This document shows positions 1 through 8,897 of a stretch of 64,000 bases of DNA, piece by piece (positions within the stretch are counted from its first letter, which is position 1; each line of letters starts with the position of its first letter). The DNA lies in assembly GCF_020037125.1 (NCBI RefSeq), contig NZ_JAIQDG010000032.1, forward strand, positions 61,786 through 125,785. The letters run 5' to 3'. Under the pieces are notes generated by a model, which did not search any database, was not told the origin of the DNA, and was given only the letters and a program-made list of their open reading frames with translations. The DNA is from Myxococcus sp. RHSTA-1-4 (GTDB taxonomy: Bacteria; Myxococcota; Myxococcia; Myxococcales; Myxococcaceae). Made by a program: the position numbers and the translations under genes.

Positions 1-2
1 TG

Positions 3-383
3 AGCAGCGGCGCGTGGCGCGGCTCGCCCATGACGGCGCAGACGGTGGCCTTGCTCGAGGAGGTTCGCGGCACGCTGCTGCAGGTGGGCGGCACGCTCGC
101 CAAGAGCCGCATCCGCGAGGCGGCGGACAACCTGCGCACCTTCTCCGACCAGGCGGAAATCATCCGCGTGCAGACGGCGCTGGACGAGAAGGACCTGCTC
201 CAGGCCGGCGTGGACCAGAAGACACTGCTGACGCGCCAGTCGCTCTACCGCCCGAAGATGCCGGGCGCGAACTACAACTACTGGAAGTTCCAGGGCGAGT
301 TCTGGATCGACGAGATTGGTTACTACCAGTACACGCTGAAGCGCGGCTGCCCGGCGAAGACGTCCGAGCAACGACAACCGTAG
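3..383 (+). CDS. C-terminal end of an unrecognised protein (5' end outside window)
   Basis: The frame is open from the first complete codon of the window to a TAG stop, so this is probably the tail of a longer protein. An internal ATG at 30 would give 117 residues but has no convincing ribosome binding site. The visible part is a hydrophilic helical stretch (LLEEVRGTLLQVGGTLAKSR) followed by an aromatic segment (NYNYWKFQGEFWIDEIGYYQ) and a short tail with one cysteine. I recognise no family. It lies 57 bases upstream of gltD on the same strand, so it may be cotranscribed with the gliding genes, but nothing in the sequence proves a functional link. Confidence 0.6.
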   Translation, partial: SSGAWRGSPMTAQTVALLEEVRGTLLQVGGTLAKSRIREAADNLRTFSDQAEIIRVQTALDEKDLLQAGVDQKTLLTRQSLYRPKMPGANYNYWKFQGEFWIDEIGYYQYTLKRGCPAKTSEQRQP

Positions 384-440
384 TCACACGGGCCACCCGG
401 GGCGCCCGCGTGCCGGGTCGGCTTCACGGCAGGAGCTCGC

Positions 441-3400
441 ATGAAGGTGGTGCTTCGTTTCGGTGCACTGGCGGTGGGCGTCGCGCTCGCGGCCGGTGGG
501 GTGGGAGAGGCGGCGGAACCGCCGGCCCGCAAGGCGGTGAAGAAGCCCGCCGCGGCGTCGGCGTCGAAGACCTCCGGGGCGGCGGAGAAGGGCAGGGCCT
601 CGAAGAAGAAGGAGGAGGCAAAGGCGCCCCCTCCCGGTGTGGCTCCGGAGGACGTGCGCAGCGGGCCCGCGCGGGTGAAGCCCGCCACGGCGAAGTTCGC
701 GGACATCCCCCGCATCGCGGACTCGAAGAAGGACGCGCTGGCGGACAAGAAGCGCGACGAGGCCATCGAGGCCCTCAAGCGGCTCGTCTCCAAGCTGCAT
801 GACGACAACCCCCAGAAGGCGGAGATGCTCAGCCGCCTGTCGGAGCTGTACTGGGAGAAGTCCAAGTACCTCTACCAGCTGGAGATGGGCCGCTTCCTCG
901 CCGCGGAGAAGCAGTACGACGCCGCCGTGGCGCGAGGCGAGAAGGCGGAGGAGCCGAAGCAGGACCACCGCGAGAGCGAGCGCTACCGCGCGGAGACGAT
1001 GGCCATCTACGAGGACCTCCTCCGCGCCTACCCGAAGTACCCGCGGCGCGACGAGATTCTCTTCTCCGTGGGGTACAACCTCTACGAGCTGGGGCGCCGT
1101 GACGCCGCCGTGGCCCGCTACGAGGAGCTGATCCGCGACTTCCCGAAGTCCGAGTTCGTGCCGGACGCGTACATCCAGCTCGGCAACCACTACTTCGAGA
1201 ACAACAAGCTCGTCCCCGCCAAGGAGAACTACGAGAAGGCGCGCGCCACCGGCGTGCCGAAGATCTACGCGTACGCCGTCTACAAGCTGTCCTGGTGCGA
1301 CTACAACACCGGTGACTACGAGGAGGGCCTCGAGAAGCTCCACGAGGTGGTGGACTACGCCGCGAAGCAGCAGGAGCTGGGCGACCTGCGCACCGAGGCG
1401 CTCAATGACCTGACCGTCTTCTACGTGCAGCTCGACCAGCCGAAGCAGGCCATCGCCTACTTCAAGGAGAAGGCGCCCGCGAAGCGCGTGGGCCGGCTGA
1501 TCGCCAAGACGGCCGCGGGCCTGGTGGACGCGGGCCACTTCGACAGCGCCATCCTCACGTACCGCACGCTCGTGGACGACGAGCCCCTGGGCGACAACGC
1601 GCCCGAGTACCAGCAGGCCATCGTCCGCGCCTACGAGGGGCTCCGCCAGCGCCAGCAGGTCCGCAAGGAGATGAAGCGGATGGTGGACCTGTATAGCCCC
1701 GGCGGCGAGTGGTGGAAGGCCAACGAGGGCCAGGCCCCCGTCCTGCGCAATGCCTTCAACGTCACCGAAGAGGCGATGCGGGTGATGGTGACGGAGTACC
1801 ACCAGGAAGCGCAGAAGACGCGTCAGGTGGAGACCTACCGGCTCGCGCGCGACATCTACAAGCAGTACGTGGACGCGTTCGCCTCCAGCGGCAACCCGGA
1901 CTTCGTCGCGGACTCGGCCTTCAACCTGCGCTTCTTCTACGCCGAAATCCTCTGGGCCCTGGAGGAGTGGCAGGCCGCCGCGGCCGAGTACGACGCGGTG
2001 GTGGCCTTCAAGATTCCGGACCGCGACTCGGCCCGGGAGGTCTCCAACGAGAGCTACCGCAAGAGCGCCGCGTACAACGCCATCCTCGCCTACGACAAGC
2101 TGGTGAAGATTGAACGCGGCCAGCTCGCGAAGAGCGACCTCAAGGACGGGCAGAAGGTCGACGAGAAGAAGGACAAGGGCGACGTCGCGAGGCAGAAGAT
2201 CGTCAAGCGCGACGCGAAGGAGCGCGAGGAGGAGCCGCTCACGAAGTTCGAGGAGCGGCTGGTCTCCGCGTGCGACACCTACGTGAAGCTGTACCCGGAC
2301 ACGCAGGACGAAATCGACCTGCGCTACCAGGCGGCCGTCATCCTCTACGACCGCAGCCACTTCGTGGACGCGGCGCGGCGCTTCGGGGAAATCATCGAGA
2401 AGTTCCCCGAGGAGCGGCGCTCGCGTGACGCGGCCGACCTCACCATGTACGTGCTGGAGAGCCGCGAGGAGTGGCTGGAGCTGAGCACGCTGTCGCGGAA
2501 GTTCCTCGCCAACAAGAAGCTGTCCAAGCCCGGTACTGACTTCGCCGCCCGCGTGGCCCGCGTGGTGGAGGGCAGCCACTACAAGTGGGTGGACGAGATC
2601 GTCTACAAGAAGGAGAGGAACCCGAGGAAGGCCGCCGAGGAGTTCCTCGAGTTCGTCGCCGAGTTCCCCAGGTCGGAGAACGCGGACCGCGCGCTCACCT
2701 ACGTGATGGTGATTGCGCAGGAGGCGGGGGAGATCGACCGCGGCATCGAGGCGGGCGAGCGCTTCCTCAAGGAGTACCCGCGCAGCAACTTCGAGCTGAA
2801 GGCGCGCTACTCGCTGGCGGGCCTCTACGAGAAGGTGGCCGAGTACCGCAAGGCCGCCACCATGGCCGAGTCCTTCATCGCCGCGTACGACGCCGCGGTG
2901 AAGGCCGGGGAGGCCGAGTCGAAGAAGGCCCGGGAGCGCAAGGCCACGGCGAAGAAGCAGAGCGACACGCCGGGCGCCGCGGAGAGCGCGGACTCCAAGC
3001 GCGCGCAGCGGGCCGCCGAGCGCGAGGCGCTGGTGGAGGAGTCGGGCGCCTGGGTGGCGGACGCGCAGTTCAACGCCGGCGTCTGGTGGGAGGGCGCGGG
3101 CGAGCCGCAGAAGGCCGTGGCCGCGTACACCGCCTACGTGACGCGCTTCAGGGACCGCAAGGACGTGCCGCGGGTGGCCTTCGCCACCGCCATGGTCTGG
3201 CAGAAGGAGAAGAAGTGGAGCGAGGCGGCGAAGGCCTTCGGCTCCTTCGCGGACACGTACGGGCGCGACTCGCGGGCGCCGGCGCAGCAGGTGTACCTGG
3301 CGCGCTACAACGAGCTGCTCGCGTACCTGCAGCTCAAGAACACCCGCGAGCAGGAGCGGGCGCAGACGGAGCTGGTGCGCGGCTGGAGCCGGCTGCCCGA

Positions 3401-4076
3401 GGCCGCCCGGAAGGACGTGGCGGTGCTCAATGCCTACGGCCACGCGCGCTTCCTGGCGCTGGAGCCGGCGTGGAAGCGCTACACGGACATCCGCTTCTCG
3501 CGGGTGAACACCATCCGCCGGGACCTCGCCGCCAAGCAGCGTGAAATCCAGCGGCTGGAGAAGGAGTACCTCGCGGTGCTCGCCACCGGCTCGGGTGACT
3601 GGGGCATCGCGGCCCTGACGCGCATCGGCCTGGCGTACGCGGACTTCGCGCGCAACATCATGGAGTCGCCGGACCCGCAGGGGCTCGACGAGGACCAGCT
3701 CGCCATGTACCGCGGGGAGCTGGAGAACCTGGCGCTGCCGCTGGAGGACAAGGCCACCGAGGCGCTCGAGAAGGCGCTGGAGAAGGCCTACGAGCTGGGC
3801 GTGTACAGCGAGTGGACGCTGGCCGCGCAGGACCAGGTGAACCGCTTCCGGCCCGGCGCCTACGCCCAGGTCCGGCAGGTGGGCTACCGCGCCAGCGACT
3901 CCATGGCCCGCGTGGACCTCGTGCGTGAGCCGGACGCGACCGCCGCGACCACCGTTCCTCCCGCTTCGTCGGTGCCGGAGCCCGGCGCTCCGGCGCAGCC
4001 CGCCAACCCGGCCGCGCCCTCGGACCCGGCCCGCCAGCCGCCTCCCACCGCCTCTCTCGAGGAGGTGCGGCCGTGA
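441..4076 (+). CDS. gltD: GltD/AgmU-like periplasmic TPR gliding-motility protein
   Basis: The product has 1211 residues, close to the size I recall for Myxococcus AgmU/GltD. It begins with a signal peptide (MKVVLRFGALAVGVALAAGG, cleavage near GEAA), then a Lys/Ala/Pro-rich linker to about residue 80, then TPR-like helical repeats for nearly the whole length, and a Pro/Ala-rich tail. A GGAG motif lies about 8 bases before the ATG. In M. xanthus this protein is a scaffold of the Glt envelope complex and interacts with several motility proteins. The stop codon lies just inside the region before gltE, and gltE, gltF, gltG and gltH follow in the known order, which is the main reason for the name. 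The TPR assignment is by pattern; the gene name rests on order, length and domains. Confidence 0.88.
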   Translation: MKVVLRFGALAVGVALAAGGVGEAAEPPARKAVKKPAAASASKTSGAAEKGRASKKKEEAKAPPPGVAPEDVRSGPARVKPATAKFADIPRIADSKKDALADKKRDEAIEALKRLVSKLHDDNPQKAEMLSRLSELYWEKSKYLYQLEMGRFLAAEKQYDAAVARGEKAEEPKQDHRESERYRAETMAIYEDLLRAYPKYPRRDEILFSVGYNLYELGRRDAAVARYEELIRDFPKSEFVPDAYIQLGNHYFENNKLVPAKENYEKARATGVPKIYAYAVYKLSWCDYNTGDYEEGLEKLHEVVDYAAKQQELGDLRTEALNDLTVFYVQLDQPKQAIAYFKEKAPAKRVGRLIAKTAAGLVDAGHFDSAILTYRTLVDDEPLGDNAPEYQQAIVRAYEGLRQRQQVRKEMKRMVDLYSPGGEWWKANEGQAPVLRNAFNVTEEAMRVMVTEYHQEAQKTRQVETYRLARDIYKQYVDAFASSGNPDFVADSAFNLRFFYAEILWALEEWQAAAAEYDAVVAFKIPDRDSAREVSNESYRKSAAYNAILAYDKLVKIERGQLAKSDLKDGQKVDEKKDKGDVARQKIVKRDAKEREEEPLTKFEERLVSACDTYVKLYPDTQDEIDLRYQAAVILYDRSHFVDAARRFGEIIEKFPEERRSRDAADLTMYVLESREEWLELSTLSRKFLANKKLSKPGTDFAARVARVVEGSHYKWVDEIVYKKERNPRKAAEEFLEFVAEFPRSENADRALTYVMVIAQEAGEIDRGIEAGERFLKEYPRSNFELKARYSLAGLYEKVAEYRKAATMAESFIAAYDAAVKAGEAESKKARERKATAKKQSDTPGAAESADSKRAQRAAEREALVEESGAWVADAQFNAGVWWEGAGEPQKAVAAYTAYVTRFRDRKDVPRVAFATAMVWQKEKKWSEAAKAFGSFADTYGRDSRAPAQQVYLARYNELLAYLQLKNTREQERAQTELVRGWSRLPEAARKDVAVLNAYGHARFLALEPAWKRYTDIRFSRVNTIRRDLAAKQREIQRLEKEYLAVLATGSGDWGIAALTRIGLAYADFARNIMESPDPQGLDEDQLAMYRGELENLALPLEDKATEALEKALEKAYELGVYSEWTLAAQDQVNRFRPGAYAQVRQVGYRASDSMARVDLVREPDATAATTVPPASSVPEPGAPAQPANPAAPSDPARQPPPTASLEEVRP

Positions 4077-4123
4077 GACGCGCTCGCTTCAACATCCCGC
4101 ATGCGGGGACAGGGAAGACTCGG

Positions 4124-5623
4124 ATGAACTGGTTCCGCTCGTTCCTCGCCGGCTCGCTGGCCTTCACGGCCGCGTGTGCTTCGGGGCCCCAGACGAAGCC
4201 CTCGGTCATGCCGGAGAAGCCGGCCCCCCCGGCCCAGCCGCGGGCCGTGCCCGCGCAGCCGCAGTCCTCCGCGCCGAAGGATGGCAGCGCCACGGAGTTG
4301 TTCGCCGCGGCGCTCCAGGCCTACGAGGCCGGGGACCTGGACGGTGCGCGCCAGGGCTTCGAGAAGACGCTGGCGAAGTCGCCGCAGCTCCTCAACGCGC
4401 AGTTCAACCTGGGCGTCATCGCCGAGCGCCAGGGACGCATGGACGACGCGCGGGTGGCCTACGAGAAGGTGCTCCTCCTGGAGCCGGGCCACGTGCCGTC
4501 CGCGGTCAACCTGGCGGTGCTGCACCGGGAGCAGGGCCGGGCGGAGGAGGCCATCGCCCTCCTCGAGAAGGCGCTGAAGGTGCCGGGCCGCGAGCACGAC
4601 GCGTCGCTGCTCAACAGCCTGTCAATCACATACAGGGTGGCGGGGAAGCTGAACGAGTCCGAGGCCGCCGCCCGGCGCGTGCTCGCGCGTCACAAGGACA
4701 ACCCGGAGGCGTACAAGAGCCTGGCGCAGGTGGCGTATGCGCGCGGGCAGTACCGGCTGGCGGAGCTGCTGGCCGGCACCGCGCGCAAGCACGCGGAGAA
4801 GGACCCGGCCATCTACAACCTGCTGGGCCTGGTCTACCTGAAGCTGGAGGACCGGCCGCGCGCGCTCGCCCAGTTCCAGAAGGCGGTGTCGCTCGACGAC
4901 AGGTTCGCACCGGGCTTCCTCAACCTCGGCGCCATGGCGCTGAGCTACCGCGATTACGCGGGCGCGGAGCGCTCGTTCACCCGGGCGACGGAGCTGGAGC
5001 CCGGCTCGGTGGACGCGCGGCTCTCCCTGGCGTGGGCGCTGGACGGCCAGAAGGGGACGGACCCGAAGAAGGGCGTGGCCGCGGGCGAGGCCTTCGAGAA
5101 GGTGCTCGCCGCGCGCGCGGACCTGCCGGAGGCCGTGTGCGGCGCCGGGTGGGCCTATGCCGCGGACCGCTCCGGCTGGGAGAAGGCCATTGCCTTCCTC
5201 GAGCGCTGCAAGGGCCTGGGCACCACCACCGAGCAGGATAAACAGCTGCTCACCGCCAAGGTGAATGGCCTGCGGAACATGCTCGAGGCTCCGCCACCCG
5301 CGCCCGCCGCCGACGGGGGCGCGGGCGAGAAGAAGACCGAAGCCACGGGCGGAGGGGGCTCCATGCTTCAGCAGCTCCCGCAGGAGCAGGGCGAGGCTCC
5401 CGCCGAGGGGGCAGCGCCGTCCGGTGACACCGGAGGAGCAGAGGTTTCCGCGGCTCCCGCCGTGTCACCGCCCGGCGACACCGCGGCTCCCGCGTCACCG
5501 TCGGGAAACACCGCTGCTTCCGCGGCTCCGGGTGGCACAACTGCTTCCACGGCCACGGAGGCGGCGGCTCCCGCGCCCGTGCCCGCCCCTCGGGGCGCGG
5601 CTCCGGCAACGCCCTCTCGGTAG
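4124..5623 (+). CDS. gltE: GltE/AglT-like TPR lipoprotein of the gliding machinery
   Basis: I chose the ATG at 4124 (499 residues). It is preceded by an AGGGAAG motif and gives a lipoprotein signal, MNWFRSFLAGSLAFTAAC, with the lipid-attachment Cys at residue 18. An in-frame GTG at 4073 overlaps the gltD stop (GTGA) and would add 17 residues that spoil the signal, although it could help translational coupling. Residues about 60-370 are clear TPR units (for example LLNAQFNLGVIAERQGRMDD). The last 90 or so residues are low-complexity Ala/Pro/Gly/Thr with repeated 'PSGDT/PPGDT/PSGNT' units. In M. xanthus AglT/GltE is an envelope TPR lipoprotein needed for adventurous gliding and is thought to work with the outer-membrane part of the complex. 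Confidence 0.88.
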   Translation: MNWFRSFLAGSLAFTAACASGPQTKPSVMPEKPAPPAQPRAVPAQPQSSAPKDGSATELFAAALQAYEAGDLDGARQGFEKTLAKSPQLLNAQFNLGVIAERQGRMDDARVAYEKVLLLEPGHVPSAVNLAVLHREQGRAEEAIALLEKALKVPGREHDASLLNSLSITYRVAGKLNESEAAARRVLARHKDNPEAYKSLAQVAYARGQYRLAELLAGTARKHAEKDPAIYNLLGLVYLKLEDRPRALAQFQKAVSLDDRFAPGFLNLGAMALSYRDYAGAERSFTRATELEPGSVDARLSLAWALDGQKGTDPKKGVAAGEAFEKVLAARADLPEAVCGAGWAYAADRSGWEKAIAFLERCKGLGTTTEQDKQLLTAKVNGLRNMLEAPPPAPAADGGAGEKKTEATGGGGSMLQQLPQEQGEAPAEGAAPSGDTGGAEVSAAPAVSPPGDTAAPASPSGNTAASAAPGGTTASTATEAAAPAPVPAPRGAAPATPSR

Positions 5624-5648
5624 GGGGACGGCAGTTGTGACGGTCGGG

Positions 5649-5669
5649 AGGTGGAAGTTTTTTCCACCT
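5649..5669. other. 8-bp inverted repeat between gltE and gltF
   Basis: Arms AGGTGGAA (5649-5656) and TTCCACCT (5662-5669) flank the five-base loop GTTTT. The hairpin starts 26 bases after the gltE stop. There is no T-run after it, so it is not a classical terminator. It may slow or attenuate transcription inside the operon, stabilise the upstream mRNA end, or be a protein-binding dyad. Confidence 0.5.
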
Positions 5670-5683
5670 ACCGGGCCGCCACG

Positions 5684-5699
5684 TGGCAGGCAGCAGGCA
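5684..5699 (+). promoter_or_regulatory. possible sigma-54-type -24/-12 element upstream of gltF
   Basis: TGGCAGG-N4-AGGCA keeps the GG and GC doublets at the spacing of the -24/-12 consensus (TGGCACG-N4-TTGCA), but misses the TT of the -12 box and one base of the -24 box. In DNA this GC-rich such matches occur by chance, so this is only a candidate for an internal start giving gltF-gltH. Confidence 0.2.
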
Positions 5700-5809
5700 A
5701 GTTCCTTAGGATTCAGGGACTTGGGTTTGGATCGCGCTGTGCATTGGACCCGCGGGAACCTGCAGGAAGACCCGCTGTCTCACCCGATGAAAGCGATTGG
5801 AGGCTCGGT

Positions 5810-6097
5810 ATGAGGCGACTGGCATCGGTGGCGGTGGTGATGGGGCTGTGGGTGGCGCCGGCTGCGGCGCTGGCGCAGGAGCAGTCGAAGGACACGGTGA
5901 AGGTCATCCAGGAGGAGGACCGCACGGTCTTCCGGAAGAAGACGGTCATCGACTTCACCGACGTCGCGGTGGAAGGCGAGCTCACGAAGCCGGAGGGCTC
6001 GTACGTGCTCCACCGCAAGAAGACGGACTTCCAGAGCCTCATCAAGGTGCGGGAGGACTTCGACCCGGAGTTGCAGAAGTCAGTCGACAACCTCTAG
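5810..6097 (+). CDS. gltF: GltF-like small exported gliding protein
   Basis: The gene encodes 95 residues starting MRRLASVAVVMGLWVAPAAALA, a good signal peptide with cleavage after ALA. I preferred the ATG at 5810 to an in-frame start at 5651 because it begins exactly at the signal peptide. The mature part is short, charged and without cysteines; it contains VIQEEDRTVFRKKTVIDF and ends in a hydrophilic helix. GltF is the small component of the M. xanthus G1 gliding cluster between gltE and gltG, and this gene has that position and size. Its biochemical role in the machine is poorly known. It follows gltE after 186 bases, a gap that holds a hairpin and perhaps a promoter, and precedes gltG by 25 bases. 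Confidence 0.8.
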   Translation: MRRLASVAVVMGLWVAPAAALAQEQSKDTVKVIQEEDRTVFRKKTVIDFTDVAVEGELTKPEGSYVLHRKKTDFQSLIKVREDFDPELQKSVDNL

Positions 6098-6122
6098 CGG
6101 CGGCGGCGAAGGAAGAATCCTC

Positions 6123-8126
6123 ATGGCGGCGGCGAAGAACAACGGCTTGACGCTTCGAATCACTGGGCCGGACGGCTCCACGGTGGAAGCCGTGTCGGAG
6201 GCGGAGAGCGTCATTGTGGGGTCGGGCGCCCAGGCGGCGGTGAAGATTCAGGATCCGCGGGTCTCCAACCTTCATGTGATGCTCAAGGTGGACAAGGATG
6301 GCTCGGTCACGGCCATCGACCTGGGCAGCGAGAGCGGCACGGAGGTGCACGGTCAGCGGATGCTCATCCCCACGGCCCTGAAGCCCGGGGACGTGCTCAA
6401 GGTGGGTGGCACGAAGGTGGAGGTGCTCTTCGGAGCCACTGAGCCCGCGCGCCACGCGCCCGCGGGCGCGAAGGTGGCGGGACCGGCCTTTCAAGGCTCG
6501 GTGACGCAGCGGGCGCCGGTGACGGAGGTGGTGACGCCTCCGTCGGCGCTGCCCCCCCCGCGCGTGCCGGTGCCCATGGCTCCCGTGTCCGGCAACCGCG
6601 TGGAGGCGTCGGTCTCCGGCGTCTCCGTGCGGACGGAGCGGCCGGCGGCGCCGGTGATGCCTCCCGTGGAGCCTCCCGGGATGAACAAGGTGCCGCGCCC
6701 CCGGGCGGTGACGCCGTCGAGGCCCGCGCACCTCCAGGAGCCGCTGCCCCCGGAGGCGATGCCCACCCCCGAGGCGAAGCTGCTCCAGGTGGCGATGCAC
6801 TGGGGCGACCAGCTGCTGGAGGTCCAGCACTTCAAGGACGGCGTGCCCGTCACCATCGGCGAGGGGAAGAAGAACTTCTTCCACGTCTACACGCCGTCGG
6901 TGGGCGAGCGGTACGTGCTGGCGGTGAGCCACCGCGACAAGCTGGAGGTGCGGGCCCCGGCGGGCGCGGGCCTCATCGTCACCAACCAGGGCGACGTGCG
7001 CTCCAAGGACGCACTGCGCGCGGCGGGTGCGCTGGGGGCACAGGACAAGGAGCAGGTCCTCACGCTGGGCCTGCATGACCGGGTGGAGGTGACACTCGGC
7101 ACGGTGTCCTTCGTGGTGCGCTACGTGCGGCCCTCGCCGGCCATCGCCGCCAACGCGCTGGTGGACGCGGACTACACGTTCTTCAAGATCGCCAGCATCT
7201 GCCTGATGGCGGGCCTGGCCGTGATTCTGGCCATGGTGCTGACGCCTCGCGCGGAGCTGCCCGAGTCCGCGGACATCTTCGAGGACCAGCAGCGCGTGGC
7301 GAAGTTCCTCATCACCCCGGAGAAGAAGCTGGAGCAGAAGAAGCTCCAGCTCACCGGCGTGGAGGAGGGCGCGAAGGCGAAGGACGAGGAGGGCAAGTTC
7401 GGCAAGGAGGAGGCGAAGCAGCAGGAGGCGGCGCCTTCCAAGCCGGGCACTCCCGTGGTGGACAAGAACAAGAAGGAGAAGGACCGCCAGGTGGTGGGCA
7501 AGGTCGGCCTGCTGGGTGCGTTCAAGGGCCTGAAGGGCGGGGCCTCGGACGTGTTCGGCCCCGGTGGCTTCGGCACCGGCCTCAACAACGCGCTGGGCGG
7601 CCTCAAGGGCGGCGCGGCCATGGGTGACGCGCAGGGCGTGGGCGGCCTGGGCTCGCGCGGCACGGGCACCGGCGGTGGTGGTACGGCGCTGGGCATCGGC
7701 GGCCTCGGGACGCAGGGCACGGGGCGTGGCGCGGGAGGCTCGGGTGGCATCGACCTGGGCGGCCGTGGCAAGTCCATCACCAAGGTCATCCCCGGCAAGA
7801 CGACGGTGGTGGGCGGCCTCGACAAGGACGTCATCGCCAAGGTCATCCGGCGCCACCAGGGGGAGATCAAGTACTGCTACGAGTCCGAGCTGAACAAGAA
7901 CCCGAGCCTGGCCGGCAAGGTGGCGGTGGCCTTCACCATCGACCCCACGGGCGCGGTGTCGGACGCCACCGTCTCCGAGTCGACGCTGAACAACGCCAAG
8001 GCCGAGCAGTGCATGCTGTCCCGCATCCGCCGCTGGAAGTTCCCGGAGCCCAAGGGGGGCGGCGTGGTGGCGGTGACCTACCCGTGGCTCTTCTCGCCGG
8101 CGGGTGGTGAGGGCGGCGAGGGGTAG
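6123..8126 (+). CDS. gltG: GltG-like inner-membrane FHA / AgmX-PglI (TonB-like) protein
   Basis: This is a 667-residue protein with an AAGGAAGAA ribosome site before the ATG. Domains in order: an FHA-like domain at about 10-105 (VSNLHVMLKVDKDG, SESGTEVHGQ); a Pro-rich linker to about 215; a beta-rich domain at about 220-340 of the kind found before the membrane anchor in AgmX-like proteins; one transmembrane helix at about 356-378; a charged coiled segment; a Gly-rich region at about 470-550; and a C-terminal AgmX/PglI-type TonB-like domain with the paired cysteines in IKYCYESEL and EQCMLSRIRRWKFP. The topology implies a cytoplasmic FHA end and a periplasmic TonB-like end, consistent with linking the cytoplasmic platform to the envelope during gliding, as known for GltG. 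Confidence 0.9.
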   Translation: MAAAKNNGLTLRITGPDGSTVEAVSEAESVIVGSGAQAAVKIQDPRVSNLHVMLKVDKDGSVTAIDLGSESGTEVHGQRMLIPTALKPGDVLKVGGTKVEVLFGATEPARHAPAGAKVAGPAFQGSVTQRAPVTEVVTPPSALPPPRVPVPMAPVSGNRVEASVSGVSVRTERPAAPVMPPVEPPGMNKVPRPRAVTPSRPAHLQEPLPPEAMPTPEAKLLQVAMHWGDQLLEVQHFKDGVPVTIGEGKKNFFHVYTPSVGERYVLAVSHRDKLEVRAPAGAGLIVTNQGDVRSKDALRAAGALGAQDKEQVLTLGLHDRVEVTLGTVSFVVRYVRPSPAIAANALVDADYTFFKIASICLMAGLAVILAMVLTPRAELPESADIFEDQQRVAKFLITPEKKLEQKKLQLTGVEEGAKAKDEEGKFGKEEAKQQEAAPSKPGTPVVDKNKKEKDRQVVGKVGLLGAFKGLKGGASDVFGPGGFGTGLNNALGGLKGGAAMGDAQGVGGLGSRGTGTGGGGTALGIGGLGTQGTGRGAGGSGGIDLGGRGKSITKVIPGKTTVVGGLDKDVIAKVIRRHQGEIKYCYESELNKNPSLAGKVAVAFTIDPTGAVSDATVSESTLNNAKAEQCMLSRIRRWKFPEPKGGGVVAVTYPWLFSPAGGEGGEG

Positions 8127-8172
8127 ACGCCGCCGCACGCGCGGTTGTTCGAAGCACCAAGGTCCAGTGCCG

Positions 8173-8193
8173 CTCCCGGATTCGAGCCGGGAG
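8173..8193. other. 7-bp hairpin between gltG and gltH
   Basis: CTCCCGG (8173-8179) and CCGGGAG (8187-8193) enclose the loop ATTCGAG in the 91-base gltG-gltH gap. No T-run follows. It probably acts in mRNA processing or stability, if it acts at all. The loop looks superficially like a tRNA T-loop, but no tRNA surrounds it. Confidence 0.45.
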
Positions 8194-8217
8194 GGCACGT
8201 TTGTGTCGGGAGGCCCC

Positions 8218-8820
8218 GTGAAGAAGTCCATGCTGCTCGCCGCGCTCGCGCTGCTGTCGTCTCCGGCCCTGGCGGCCACGCCGCCGGAGGGGGTGGAGTT
8301 CCAGCCGCGCCGCGGCTTCTTCACCGAGACGGACATCGGCGTGTTCTTCACCCTCGGCGGGGAGAACGTCTATTCGAACGCGCAGACGTACCTGCAGCTC
8401 GGGCTGGGGTACGACCTGACGGAGAAGCTGTCGCTGGGGGCGCACTTCGGGATTGGCTCGTCCGCGCAGAACTGCTTCGCGGGCTACCTGCCGGGCACGG
8501 AGACGTGCGCCCTGTCCGACAACTTCACCATGTCCTTCCTGGACCTCACGGCGGCGTACCACGTGAAGGTCATGGACCGGGTGTACCTGACGCCGAAGGT
8601 GGTGGCGGGCTACACGCGGTTGGACCCCGCGCCGGTGGACCCGGATGCGGGAGACCCGGGCCGCGCCATCAGCGCGCCGAACGCGGGCCTGGGCTTCGGC
8701 GTGGAGTACGCCACGGGCATGGACCACTTCTCCGTGGGCGCGGACGTCCTGGGCCGCTACGTCATCGGGCCCAACATCACCGCCTTCTCCATCTTCCCGA
8801 AGGTGAAGTACACGTTCTGA
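8218..8820 (+). CDS. gltH: GltH-like outer-membrane beta-barrel gliding protein
   Basis: I chose the GTG at 8218 (200 residues) because GGGAGG lies 5-6 bases upstream and the protein then begins directly with a signal peptide, MKKSMLLAALALLSSPALA, cleaved before ATPPEG. The mature part alternates hydrophobic and polar residues in short strands separated by Gly/Asp turns (TYLQLGLGYDLTEKLSLGAHF) and ends in Phe (VKYTF), the usual C-terminal signature of outer-membrane barrels. Two cysteines (NCFAGYLPGTETCALSD) could form a disulphide in an outer loop. GltH is the predicted porin-like barrel of the M. xanthus gliding complex. It is the last gene of the block and is followed by a hairpin. Confidence 0.85.
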   Translation: MKKSMLLAALALLSSPALAATPPEGVEFQPRRGFFTETDIGVFFTLGGENVYSNAQTYLQLGLGYDLTEKLSLGAHFGIGSSAQNCFAGYLPGTETCALSDNFTMSFLDLTAAYHVKVMDRVYLTPKVVAGYTRLDPAPVDPDAGDPGRAISAPNAGLGFGVEYATGMDHFSVGADVLGRYVIGPNITAFSIFPKVKYTF

Positions 8821-8837
8821 CGCCTCCAGATGCACGA

Positions 8838-8867
8838 AGGGCCCGCCCCCAATCGGGAACGGGCCCT
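8838..8867. terminator. hairpin between convergent gltH and typA
   Basis: AGGGCCCG (8838-8845) pairs with CGGGCCCT (8860-8867) across a 14-base loop, 17 bases after the gltH stop and 30 bases after the typA stop on the other strand. No T-run is obvious. Its position between convergent genes supports a bidirectional terminator. Confidence 0.6.
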
Positions 8868-8897
8868 CCGTAACGGCATCAGCTCACGGGAGCGTGA

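Noticed and set aside
384..3443. Very long open frame antisense to gltD
   Set aside because: It is Leu/Arg/Val/Gly-rich without recognisable domains, lies opposite a clear TPR gene, and such frames are expected in DNA this GC-rich. The same applies to the frames antisense to carB and to the giant TPR gene.
8173..8193. tRNA-like T-arm
   Set aside because: Only one hairpin is present; no acceptor, D or anticodon arms could be found around it.
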